Assembly: GCA_032622095.1 (NCBI GenBank)
Contig: CP136066.1
Span: 174,593,164-174,657,163 of the forward strand
Direction of reading: 5' to 3'
Length of the DNA stretch: 64,000 nt
Origin: Siphonodentalium dalli
Lineage: Eukaryota; Mollusca; Scaphopoda; Gadilida; Siphonodentaliidae
Shown here: positions 1 to 10,491 of the stretch, in pieces
Numbering within the stretch: position 1 is the first letter of the stretch
Layout of the letters: every line of letters begins with the position of its first letter
Notes under the pieces: generated by a model
Told to the model about the DNA's origin: nothing
Seen by the model: only the letters and a program-made list of their open reading frames with translations
The model's database searches: none
Translations under genes and position numbers: made by a program

Positions 1-45
1 TGTTGTTGTTGATGGGGACCATCGAATCGGATTGAGTACCTTTAA
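1..45. mobile_element. 3' terminal fragment of a TTAA-flanked element
   Basis: The window opens inside a terminal segment ending GATTGAGTACCT followed by TTAA (42-45). The same terminus ends the complete element at 43881-44691 and recurs near 15290-15320. Only the last about 40 bases are present, so the rest lies outside the window. Confidence 0.5.
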
Positions 46-1400
46 TCAGTATTCTGGTGGTGTTTAATCGGGCAGGGCATCTTCAATTCACCTCCCAATT
101 TTAGACTGTCAGTGAAACCAGGTGAAATTGTCGGGAAATTCTAACTTATAGCACCCGCTATGTTTGCAAACATTCCAACTGATGATCGTTTCAGTATATA
201 TGAAAGTTTTAATGAGGGTATAGAAAAACATTTTGAATCTTGACTAGCAGCGATAGTTGTTATATTTTTCTTGGCATGGTAATAATAATGATCGTTGTAT
301 TTATAGAGCTGATGAATATCTGCGGTATACGTCTTCATGTATAGACATTAGCTCCTATATATCCATCGGGCTCCTCAAATCCAATAGTCCACTCATGGTA
401 TATAAAGAGCCTTTTTTTGGCTTCGTTGATTATTTACGACGAATATAACCAATTAAGGCTCGTTCCACGTTCATACTTATCTGTCGTATTACTTTAAATT
501 GCACGTTCTTATGTGGTCTTCGTGAAATATGTTTAAACCATGCATGCATGTGCACGTGAAGTGGGAAATTGGCCTACTGCGTTTTACGTATTTTGTGTTG
601 AATCGACAATCATATAAACAAATTCATGTTGAAAAGACTATATTATTTTCTTAGCATGTTATGTATATGTTATTTCATGTTCCCTAGTATTATAGAGCTG
701 CACATAACGCATTCATTGATTCATTCATCTTTAAGGAGGCGCCCCATTAGTGAATTTTCAAAACATCTCAATTTCAATTTTCAAACTATGAATTTGAAGG
801 AAAAATCATTATCATTTATGACCAATGTATGCTTTTGTACTATAACAACACCTGCTTACCCCCACAATGTGGGAGACATGATCTTATTATGTAAAAAAAA
901 AACGTTCTACACAAACAGGGAGCCGTATTTCTTTTGAAAGAGAAAGAGACATTGCTTATCGAAATTATGGTTGACATGTGGGCTCGTACAACACTCGTTC
1001 ATGTGAATATACAATTAAATTATGGTGATCAATACATTTTGAAATTACAAATTCTTGGTGCTTTGTTTTGTGCATAATATCTATTTTGGTTGGGCGTTTT
1101 ATTTTGTCAAAGTAGGGGTTAGGTGGGGTTAGTGGCTGGGTGGGGAGGGGTAGTCAGGGTGGGTACACAGATTCGGTGTGTATTATTGTATGTGCATGTA
1201 TAATATCTATGTGACATGGGGCCCAATACAAATATATAATGGGCATGGTGGGCGGGTGGTGCATGGCTACGATGGGGATACGGATTTATGTTCCCTTAAT
1301 TTTGTACATAATATATATCTAGCACGGAGAAAAGGGTGTGAGCGACAATCTCGATCAAGTTGTGAGGTTTGAAAGCATATATATAGTGCCTGTATAATCA
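46..1400. other. Non-coding AT-rich stretch
   Basis: No open frame here has recognisable domains, splice structure or conserved composition. The longest frames are about 100 codons and low-complexity. The only structure I can support is the dispersed repeat at 750-905. A G-rich stretch lies around 1110-1165. Confidence 0.5.
750..905 (+). repeat. Dispersed repeat shared with 42725-42870
   Basis: The segment around TTTGAAGGAAAAATCATTAT and the following 100 bases, ending near TTATGTAAAA, recurs in the same orientation just downstream of the fourth homeobox gene. Similarity is clear but diverged. No termini or target duplications were identified, so the class is unknown. Confidence 0.5.
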
Positions 1401-1825
1401 AATCCAGTCGTAAGTCGTGATTTTTTTTACCCTGTGCCAATGCATTCTCTTATATATGCGAGTCGACCATAGGTCGCCTCGCATATATAAGAGAATGCAT
1501 TGGCCTAACAATTTTTTTATCATTTTTTTAAAATAAATGTTTCTTACAATTTTTAGGACATAAAATAAAAAACATCCATTACCCTGCAGGGAGCCCCACA
1601 CATATATACAAGCATATAGAAGAGTGTCGTCTGCTCATGTTTGTCTGGGGCTCTGTATGGTGAAATTATAAAATTGTTAAAGAATACAAGAAAAAATTCT
1701 TAAAATTGTAAAAAATTGTTAGGCCAATGCATTCTTTTATATATGCGAGGCGACCTATGGTCGACTCGCATATATAAGAGAATGCATTGACACAGGGTAA
1801 AAAAATCCCGACTTACGACTGGATT
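1401..1825. mobile_element. Foldback element with about 110-bp inverted termini, copy 1
   Basis: The left arm (1401-1510, beginning AATCCAGTCGTAAGTCG) is repeated inverted at 1717-1825 (ending CGACTTACGACTGGATT). Each arm itself contains a 67-base near-palindrome (1437-1503 and 1724-1790) whose halves are CCAATGCATTCTCTTATATA and its complement, joined around GTCGAC or CTATGGTCGAC-type centres. The internal about 200 bases are AT-rich and encode nothing. A second copy lies at 17071-17473 with its interior in the opposite orientation, and a related relic lies at 61564-61722. It looks like a non-autonomous foldback or MITE-type DNA element; no clear target duplication was identified. Confidence 0.75.
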
Positions 1826-1939
1826 GTATATGGCAGGTACTGGCTCAGTACCGTTTGGGTATTCATTCTCCAATGTGCGTGAAATAATTCTCATTTCTTA
1901 TAAAAATGGCCATGTATCGATCGGAAAGGCACATTGAGA

Positions 1940-2053
1940 TTCATTCGCGATTTTTTGCCCGTGTCGGGGTTAGAACCCGCGCCAACCTCGTCTATAGTCC
2001 GGACTATACGATGATCGCATCCACGAGCCAACATCGTCGGCTACCGGGACATC
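1940..2053 (-). other. tRNA-like segment, possible SINE head
   Basis: On the minus strand a B-box-like GCGGGTTCTAACCCC (about 1966-1980) is preceded by an anticodon-arm-like self-complementary TATAGTCCGGACTATA and an A-box-like TTGGCTCGTGG. The acceptor stem does not pair cleanly, so this is not a functional tRNA call. A tRNA-derived SINE head or a decayed tRNA is more likely. Confidence 0.3.
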
Positions 2054-2239
2054 CTTAAAAAGGAAGTCCTTTCTCGGGGAGTTGGGAAGCGTATCAGTCT
2101 GAATATGGGTTCGGAGTGTGACATAGAACGGGTCTATCCTGCATGTTATATGCCAGAAAAATGCACTTACTATGAAATGTTATGCATGACCACGCGATTA
2201 GACTTCAAAGTATCATTTCATATCATTGATATTATATTC

Positions 2240-2369
2240 AAATTTCACGGAAGAACAGCCATATTGTTTAAGCGACTGGAATTGCGAAGATATAAACTGT
2301 CATTAAATTTCACGGAAGAACAGCCATATTGTTTAAGCGACTGGAATTGCGAAGATATAAACTGTCATT
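2240..2369 (+). repeat. Perfect 65-bp tandem duplication
   Basis: Bases 2240-2304 are repeated immediately and exactly at 2305-2369, beginning AAATTTCACGGAAGAACAGC and ending AACTGTCATT. No mismatch is visible, which indicates a recent slippage or repair event. Confidence 0.9.
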
Positions 2370-2964
2370 ATTCGGATATAAAATAATAAACATATCCCGT
2401 TGGAACACAAATGTCGAGGAAAGTCCTATCGTTTATTGCTTTGCGTTCTCGCGTTGTCATTTATTTCTAGTGTATACACTGATTGGTGCAGGATTTATAT
2501 AGGTAATCGATCACCTAGTGCACACACGTATTGCGCAGGACGTCAGTCCACGTGTACTTATAGCTTTAGGTCTAAAGTCAATAGAACGTCCATGATCATG
2601 GGCGTGACTGGGAATCTCAGTTGCTTGGGGACGTCCACCTTGGAATTTCAAACTGCACCCCCTTGAACCATACTCATATTGCCATTATTATTTCAGTCCA
2701 AAAATTGATCGGAAGTACACGAAGGTATTGGGAAATATACAATTTTATTATCCATCCCTTAACTAACACTATTTCTGATTGGGGAAAGAGCCGTCACATG
2801 ATAATCCGGGAGGGTTATATTTGACTCCCGAAATTCATATTGGACTCCAGAAATTTATGTATTGGACTCGAATCGAGTCCAATATGACTTTTATAAAACA
2901 ATATCGGGACACCGCGGGTGACGTCATTTGGATAAACATAGATGGATAATAAACATGTCATTAA

Positions 2965-3099
2965 TACAATGTTGTGTTCAGTATGTGTTGTTCTTGTACG
3001 AGTCCAGGTCGTGGTGAAAAGTCATGACTTTTCACCATGACTTTTCACCACAACCTATAGACTCGTACAAGCAAAACACCAAATGTACACAACATTGTA
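2965..3099. repeat. Foldback sequence with nested palindrome
   Basis: TACAATGTTGTG at the left end returns inverted as CACAACATTGTA at the right. Inside, CTTGTACGAGTC pairs with GACTCGTACAAG, and the centre is built from GTGGTGAAAAGTCATG and its complement. The whole stretch can fold into an imperfect hairpin. It is probably a small foldback element; no coding content. Confidence 0.7.
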
Positions 3100-4192
3100 A
3101 AATAAGTTTATAGTACCATATACAACGTGAGATATATGAGCGGGCAATTCATCACAGATGAATGTATACAGTGTGTTGAGATATGGACTATGAACTATAC
3201 GTTTAGAATGCACACCGTCTATTATGTCGTATATATCACCTCCAACTTCGGTAAAAAATTCAACATTTTGAAATTTCATACCTAACACACCATCATGCAG
3301 TTGAAAAGTTCACACCAACAAATTTTTTCCTAACAGTAGTTGCTTTAAAATAAAGTCGCATATTTTCATACTTTTCGGACAATATTTTGTGTCCATTAGT
3401 TGGAAAATTACCACCCGGTTGGATAGCTGGAGGTACCAGTTGGAAAATTCCAACTCAATGGATGTAAAAGTCGTTTTTTCCAAATTGGGAACTTTGTCTG
3501 GTGCAAGCGGGGGTATAGTGTTGGCAATTCCAAGTAGGGGAGCCAACCCAAACGGAGATCCTCTGGCTACCTCCCTATAATCCCATTCTCGCCATAGGGT
3601 TTATTAGTAAGAAACACAACACGGTTGTTCGTATAAAACGAATCAACTTCTAAATCCGGCGGATGTATAGATAACCACCCACAAGGGAACTACTTAATTT
3701 CCATCAAATCCATATTCGGCTTTTAAGTTATCCACCAGGGAATCTTTGATATTGTGTGGCTGGGTCATTGCACGGCGAACTCTGCATAAACGCGCGGATA
3801 TTCTGGAGCAGTATGTTATTTATAGATTTGAATATTTTATGATCGGGCCATTCAATATATTCCCAGGGAAAAAGCTTCATATATAACCTAAATCGTGGAC
3901 ATATATAATGGATACACGTGGGTACACAAGTGCTCTGCAAAATCAGGGACGCTACAACATGTAGTGGTGCATTGTCTCGATTACCGCACCCAAACATGAA
4001 CCCATATGTTACTTTCCACAGCTAGTTTGTATATGAAACAACCGCCTTGAAATTTAAGCCGGAAAATATTGTGATATTCTAATTCTTCGAGGCATATTCA
4101 GTGTAACGACAAGAAGTGCGTACATAGACACGTGACTGTCCCCTTGTTGGACACGAAATCGAGAACACCAATGTCAGAGTTTGTGCATTTAA
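3100..4192. other. Non-coding stretch with dispersed-repeat fragments
   Basis: The 3310-3600 part contains runs such as TTGGAAAATTCCAACT that resemble the repeats at 7950-8270 and 48110-48450, in the opposite orientation near its end. No gene structure is visible. Confidence 0.4.
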
Positions 4193-5108
4193 AGGCCCAC
4201 TTAATTTTCGAACCCCCAAATTACTTTATATAAAATATATGCCATATTATATACCATGAACCCCCAGATTACTTTATATAAAATATATGCCATATTATAT
4301 ACCATGAACCCCCAGATTACTTTATATAAAATATATGCCATATTATATACCATGAACCCCCAGATTACTTTATATAAAATATATGCCATATTATATACCA
4401 TGAACCCCCAAATTACTTTATATAAAATATATGCCATATTATATACCATGAACCCCCAGATTACTTTATATAAAATATATGCCATATTATATACCATGAA
4501 CCCCCAGATTACTTTATATAAAATATATGCCATATTATATACCATGAACCCCCAGATTACTTTATATAAAATATATGCCATATTATATACCATGAACCCC
4601 CAGATTACTTTATATAAAATATATGCCATATTATATACCATGAACCCCCAGATTACTTTATATAAAATATATGCCATATTATATACCATGAACCCCCAGA
4701 TTACTTTATATAAAATATATGCCATATTATATACCATGAACCCCCAGATTACTTTATATAAAATATATGCCATGTTATATACCATTTGAAAGAAGAAGCT
4801 CAAAAACATTGCATTATCAACTTATCCGGTGTAATAAACTGTGAACATATTGTTTTTGTTGAGTTGCCAATGCGTTTTGTCATCAGTATTATTTTCAATA
4901 CAGGGGGAATAACTCTATATATTAAAGATAGAGTTCTTCCCCTTTCATTAAAAAAGTTTGAATTCTGTTGCATTCTGGGTTCCAGAGGGGGGAAGTCTTC
5001 AGCAGTTTTCCATTTCTTTGTGGGCATCTTCTGAGACACAGATGTTTCAAATAGTGATGAATTATAGTATTTTAATCATATTTTATGGCATAGATTGTTA
5101 TTAAAACC
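4193..5108 (+). mobile_element. TTAA-flanked MITE family I, copy 1 (3' truncated, minisatellite-expanded)
   Basis: Starts directly after TTAA (4189-4192) with the terminus AGGCCCACTTAATTTTCGA, identical to the complete copy at 6165-7127. Sequence after the minisatellite (4784-5108) aligns with the complete copy, but homology stops after ATTAAAACC at 5108, so the right terminus is missing. This copy retains the uninterrupted TATATTAAAGATAG (about 4916-4930), which is the empty site for the nested element found in copy 2. No transposase is encoded. Confidence 0.8.
4208..4783 (+). repeat. 12-copy, 48-bp minisatellite
   Basis: Twelve near-identical 48-base units lie head to tail. Because 48 is divisible by three and the unit has no stop in two frames, both strands read as long repetitive open frames (for example MNPQITLYKIYAILYT repeated). 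These are artefacts of the repeat and not genes. Only a few units differ (CAAATT for CAGATT, and CATGTT in the last unit). The sibling MITE at 6165-7127 has exactly one unit at the matching position, so the array arose by amplification inside the element. Confidence 0.95.
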
Positions 5109-6164
5109 TTCTCGAGCAAGGGCATTGCGTTTGCTGACTCTTTGGGGAGAGAGATTTTTCTAAGCGAATCCAACTCCAACTAGAGTTCCTTTTGTAATTG
5201 TATGCACCTGCTTATGGAGTGCTGTTGTGATAGTGCATCATAACGTATGTATGTACGGTTGTGTTTGTGTCTGCGTCATGTGTTAGATTGTAGATGCGTA
5301 CGGGTGTGGTCGAGAGGGTGTGTGTTGTCTGTTGATGTGATATGTAAGCTCGTGTTCGTGTACATACAATTAAAATGATATTCTTTTCCTCGGTAGTTTG
5401 TTCTCTTGTCTGTCTTTTCATTACTTCTTGATTGCTAAATGTATTTATGTTACATTCACGTACCCTATGTCTTTTGTTAAATCTTCAATACTGGAGGCAA
5501 TAAAGATATATATATATATATATTTATATATTGCTTCATGCCATAATAAAGTCGAGACGACCCGACCGGGGCCGGTCACCTCGACTTTAATCATGGGTCA
5601 TGTGACCCGTCTATAATGGGATACATATTCGGAACATGTCACATTCATTAATTATGTTAGCTTCGCGTATATATGTGCATAACTTGTATGTTAAATTCAT
5701 TGTGTTCGTGCTCATATATCTTGTCGAGGAAAAGGGCAATACATCTAACTATAAATCTATCTCGCGAAGTTTTCTCAGGTGTTGTTAAAGGTTAACACTG
5801 AAAAATGTGGGCACATTTGGTCCCTTCTAACATCTCAGTTCAGTTGAGAGTCGACATCTTAATTTAAATGAGTTATGACGCTGGGCGAGCTAGTTCTTTT
5901 CGTTTAAACACTGTATATTATTACCCCAACTTTACTGATACAAAAGGTAAATACAACACACAAAAAATCCAGGTTTGTAGTTCACACCTATGATATCGAG
6001 AAGTTTATAAAGTTAGATATTTTCCTAAAATAAAATAATTTTAATCATAGTTTTATAAATATATTTTGGTTTTCGATTGAGACAATAGTTAAATTCTTGG
6101 GAGAAAGTCCATATTTAGTTAAATGTATAGATTTATAGATTGACACAAAATGGATATATATTAA
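5109..6164. other. Non-coding stretch with TA microsatellite
   Basis: No recognisable gene. A (TA)n tract lies at about 5505-5528, a GC-rich hairpin at 5548-5588, and a GGGTCATGTGACCC palindrome at 5594-5607. The remainder is AT-rich and unremarkable. Confidence 0.5.
5548..5588. repeat. GC-rich hairpin
   Basis: AAAGTCGAG at the left pairs with CTCGACTTT at the right, and the centre contains GACCGG-GGCCGGTC. The stem is about 20 bases long and stands out by its GC content in an AT-rich background. Function unknown. Confidence 0.6.
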
Positions 6165-7127
6165 AGGCCCACTTAATTTTCGAACCCCCAGATTACTTTA
6201 TATAAAATATACGCCATATTATATACCATTTGAATGAGAAAGCTCCAAAACATTATATTATCAACTTATCCCGTGTAATAAACTGTGGACATGTTGTTTT
6301 TGTTGCGTTGACAATGCGTTTTGTCATCAAGATTGAAGTATAAATCAGTACTATTTTCAATGCAGGGGGAATAACTCTATATATTAAAGGCACGGTTGGC
6401 CTTAATTGTCGAAAATATTCATATTTGTTCCAAACACCGTAAACAGAAAAACATTAAAACGCATACAGTTTCGTCCATATATACCATGATCATCGCGTAA
6501 ACAGCATGTTATCATAAAGACCTACTATATTTTACCTAAGCAAGAGTCTGATTGTGTTACAGAACACAGCACAATGCTACTGGCTAATCACACCCACATG
6601 GCATAAACGCTCTTTATTAGCTCCCTATCAGGAATTCACCAACAACGAACGCTCTTTATGTTTACCATCATAATATAAACAAACGCCTGAAAAGTAACTT
6701 GTTATGCTTTTGTTTACATAACAATGGTCAAACATATGACAATAACATACTGTTTATGCGATATTTCTTATTTGTATACGGACAAAGTATGTCTATATTT
6801 TGATGTTCTTTCTGTTTGTGGCGGTTTTTGACGTTTGGAAATATTTTCCCAGGGTACCCACCGCCAAGGCCAACCGTACCTTTAAAGATAGAGTTCTTCC
6901 CCTTTCATTGAAAAAGTTTGAATTCTGTTGCATTCTGGGTTCCAGAGAGGGGGTGGGAGTCTTCAGTAGTTTTCTATTTCTCTGTGGGCATCTTCTGAGA
7001 CACAGATGTTTCAAATCATGATGAATTATAGTATTTTAATCATATTTTATGGCATAAATTGTTATTAAAACCGTATATCAAGTCAGTATAACAAAAATAA
7101 TCGGAGACTCGAAAATTAAGTGGACCT
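6165..7127 (+). mobile_element. TTAA-flanked MITE family I, copy 2 (complete, carrying a nested element)
   Basis: Flanked on both sides by TTAA (6161-6164 and 7128-7131). Termini are AGGCCCACTTAATTTTCGA and the complement of AGGTCCACTTAATTTTCGA, a 19-base TIR with one mismatch at position 4. Removing the nested insertion leaves about 465 bases with no coding capacity. TTAA target duplication is the hallmark of piggyBac-type transposition, so this is inferred to be a non-autonomous piggyBac-like element; no autonomous partner is in the window. Confidence 0.85.
6388..6881 (+). mobile_element. TTAA-flanked MITE family II nested in family I
   Basis: A 494-base insertion bounded by TTAA at 6384-6387 and 6882-6885. 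Termini are AGGCACGGTTGGCCTT and the complement of AGGTACGGTTGGCCTT, with one mismatch at position 4. The sibling element at 4193-5108 has a single TTAA at this point, giving direct evidence of insertion with TTAA duplication. The interior contains no credible gene. A second copy, inverted and split by a SINE, lies at 63258-63969. Confidence 0.9.
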
Positions 7128-7826
7128 TTAATATAATAGTACAATAAAATAACCAAAAAAAGCTACTGACTATAAAATATCATCTATTTAGTCAGAATAA
7201 GAGAAACTGTGCACTGAGACGCTATTACTTTTTTCATATACATTGTATATTAAATATTACATTGTGATAAATTGTAACAAAAAGAAACAAAAATTATAAA
7301 CAATACAACATTTAATGATACAATTACGAGAAGAACAGATAATGTGGGGGGGGGGGGGGCTACATACAGCAACCACGCCAACCAAGTTTCCGCTGTTATT
7401 GAGCTATATGTGTTAAACATTATGTTCTGTCCATGGGATATCGGGGCCAATCAATTTATCTATTTTCTACTCCGAACCACACCCATTTTTCAGTTCCTAA
7501 TTCTCATTTAATTCTTATTTCCTCCCATCTTGAACATAAAATTGAATTTGATTATTTCCTATCCCATTTTAGTTACTTCAGTATTTCTCAATGACTTCTT
7601 ATTTTGGGGAGAGGAGCATTTAGTAAGTTGCAATAACTTGTGCTCCAATCCCCGCTTCTCATCTTATATTTTTATAACCAATTTAATATAAATTCAATTG
7701 TATTTTGGGATGACTTTGGGATGACCAATAAAATATGTTCAAACAAAAAGCTATGTTCTTAAAACGTAGAAAGATATAAGAAATTTCAGGAAGTGGGAGT
7801 GATAAGGGATAGGGAGAGATTGATAG

Positions 7827-7833
<7 letters not shown>

Positions 7834-7872
<39 letters not shown>
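7834..7872. repeat. (GA)n microsatellite
   Basis: An uninterrupted GA run of close to 20 dinucleotides, preceded by degenerate GATA/GAGA sequence. Confidence 0.95.
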
Positions 7873-7876
<4 letters not shown>

Positions 7877-7949
7877 GCACGGAAGAAAGAAAGGTACCAC
7901 CAATTGGTGATTTGGAAATGTTGAAATTTTTTTACGACATGAGTGCTCA

Positions 7950-8270
7950 TTTCCAGGGACGTGGCTAGAGGAGGCTCCCCGTTTGTGTGTCCACCTTGAA
8001 ATTTCCATCTGCACCCGTCCTTGTACAAACTGGTACCTCAAGATTTTCAACTATTGGAAATATCCAACCTAACACCTCTAAGGTTGGAAAAATTCCAACT
8101 GATGGCCATTACCGACCAAAAGTATAGAAAACTATGCTACTGTTGGTCTAAAAACAAATTCCCCGCAAATAACTTTTTGGAAAATTAAAATAATGAGAAA
8201 AATTTCAACCTGTATTTCGTGTAAAATTTCCAACTAATGTTGTGTCAGGCATGAAATTCCCAAATCTACT
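7950..8270 (+). repeat. Dispersed repeat, copy 1 of a pair with 48110-48450
   Basis: Contains CTGGTACCTCAA, TTGGAAATATCCAAC and CTATGCTACTGTTGGTCTAAAA in the same order and orientation as the segment at 48110-48450. A partial related segment also lies at 47395-47530. Many short TTGGAA/TTCCAA palindromes are present. Class unknown. Confidence 0.6.
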
Positions 8271-8311
8271 AATTGTATTTAGATTTATTATTGATACACA
8301 CTACCAGTATA

Positions 8312-8727
8312 AGGGTACGTTCATACGTTGGCAAGTTTGCACGGTATGTTTTTGCGGGCATTTCGTCATAGAAAACCACATGGTGCCAGAATATGAACGG
8401 AAACGTGCACATAACATGCATCTTTACCAAAGCGAAAGACATGAGCGGTAACATTTATGTAGTTCCACTTGTAACGGTGCTACTTGAATTTGCCTTCAAA
8501 TATCTGCATGATTTATTCTTGCTAGATAATTGCATGATATTTACAGGTAAATTCCGGTAGCATCGTTACTAGTGGAACGACAGAGATTTTACTTCGCACG
8601 TAGTTAGCTGTGGCACAGATGCACATTATGTGCTTGTTTCCATTCACATTATGGCACCATATCGTTTTCTGTGACAAAAGACCTGCAAACCATACCGTGC
8701 AAACTTGCCAGTGTATGAACGTACCCT
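8312..8727. mobile_element. MITE with about 120-bp inverted termini
   Basis: The left end AGGGTACGTTCATAC and the following about 120 bases (through TGGCAAGTTTGCACGGTATG) recur inverted at the right end, which finishes GTATGAACGTACCCT. The interior is about 180 bases and non-coding. Flanking bases show only a weak possible duplication around CAGT. A hAT-like or other DNA-transposon derivative is possible, but the superfamily is not determined. Confidence 0.75.
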
Positions 8728-10491
8728 AACAGTGATCCTAATATATACTTAGCTTCATGTATCATCTCTCCTGGGTGCTGAGACGTATTTGGCGTCTAAT
8801 TCCGTTTCTATATTGGACATCACACCATGATTTAAAACCATAATATACAATTTCGATTATGACTGAGGCATTATTGTATACACCATTTATCACACTTCTT
8901 TCCTACCTACCTCATTATCTTTCCTACCTATTTCATTATCTTCTCAATTCTATCACAACTCCATCTTTCTCATCCCTGCACTCGCTTAACTAACTTCCCA
9001 ACATTTATTTGAAAACAGAACAATATTCAAATCCCGTCCTCTTTACCCTATAGCTGTCTCTATTGACACTCGGGTTAACATTTCTAGAGGAAAGGGTTTT
9101 TATAAAAGCTATAGGCTTATGGCTTGTTATCCAATCCTCATTTGAACTATTTGTTTTTATATATGTATAATTGTCAATGTGATGTTCTGTTCTTTCGTTC
9201 AAATAAATATTGTTCACACCTAATTCCCAATTGTCAAAAATTTTACCCCCCCCCCATGTCGCCACGTCCCTGTATGACTATAGCTCCCTTCTCGCACCGA
9301 CTTCACAGCCTCACGTTGCCTGCGATTTACTGTTCCACACTTCCGTGCACACGCTGATTTATATACATCAAATACCAAACTATAGATGTTTTAGTTTTGT
9401 TTCTAAATTAGATTGCAAACACAAATATATTCTTCGCCAGTACGAGCAAAGCTCGATTCGTGCATGGACACAAAATTCTCGAATTTATTGGCAAACTATT
9501 AGCGTCTAGTGGGTATAACGACCGCGATTTATAGTGATAACTTCAGATAAGCATTATATTTAGCATATACACAGTCGTTAAATTACATTAATCAAATTCA
9601 AATATTCCAAGCTGACACTGTGCCAGGAGCGAATCTCGCGAACTGTTTGTGCGCAGGTACGAAGAAAAATATATCCTTATTGTCTTCCATTAATATAGAG
9701 TTAAATAGATGACATGTACAAGCTCAAGAGAACGCAAACGTATAAACAGATGACAAAATATATAATGAAAGTGTCAATGACACTGTAGTTCAACTTGGGG
9801 AGGGGGTATTACCCGGGGTAATATATACTGACAGATAAAGAGGTATATATTTTTTTGATTCATCCACCGATTATGAGGATAAACAGACACGACAGTGTTT
9901 GTCTTCGTAAATGATCATGTATAATGTACTAATGTTTTGTCCGTGTTTGGCCTCTCGTGTAGAATAACGACTGGTATCATTAAACAATCGATGATAAAAC
10001 CCAACATCCCTAGATATAATCCGCGTAGTATATCCCTTTTAGTCCAGGAGATATTGGTCGACCTCTGCACCCCCCCCAGGACTCAACTTCACCCCACTAA
10101 TTTTCTTCCTTAAGGTATCCTCTAATTTTTTTTCACTTGTTAACAAGAAAAAAAGTGGCCGCAGAGACTCCAGACAAGATGGCGTCCATCATGGCGGCCA
10201 TTTTTTTTAAATGCACCATGTCTCTTTGATCGCCGTTATAGTAAAGATGATATCACATGCGGTCTTGTTTTCTGCTCGATTCGTTATGCTAATATACAAC
10301 TCTTACAAATTAGCCAAAAATCCGACACCAGAATCCAATATGGCGGCCAAGATGGCCGCCGAAATGTGAAAATATGCTATTTTTCTGACATGTTACCACC
10401 TTTCGGTTGTCTCTGTGGGAAAATGTTGGAATCTTTGCGTCATGTCATACATTTATCATATAGAGGAGTCATTTTCGACCACATGAGGACC
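8728..10491. other. Non-coding stretch
   Basis: No gene recognised. A C10 tract lies at 9246-9255. From about 10180 onward there are ATGGCGGCC-type motifs (about 10183-10205 and 10339-10360) belonging to the same motif family as the adjacent palindrome. These may be a diverged outer part of that element. Confidence 0.4.

Larger units (their letters stand above)
7128..8311. other. Non-coding stretch with simple repeats
   Basis: Contains a G14 tract (7346-7359), a GA microsatellite (7834-7872) and the start of a dispersed repeat (7950-8270). Open frames such as the Leu/Ser-rich ones over the GA tract are simple-sequence artefacts. No gene seen. Confidence 0.6.

Noticed and set aside
1940-2053. 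Functional tRNA gene
   Set aside because: The B box is good but the acceptor stem does not pair and the A box is imperfect; kept only as a tRNA-like segment.
4201-4809. Long open frames on both strands (202 and 177 codons)
   Set aside because: They are read-throughs of the 48-bp minisatellite, with a 16-residue period and no gene structure.
7751-8050. Leu/Ser-rich minus-strand frames
   Set aside because: They are translations of the (GA)n microsatellite.
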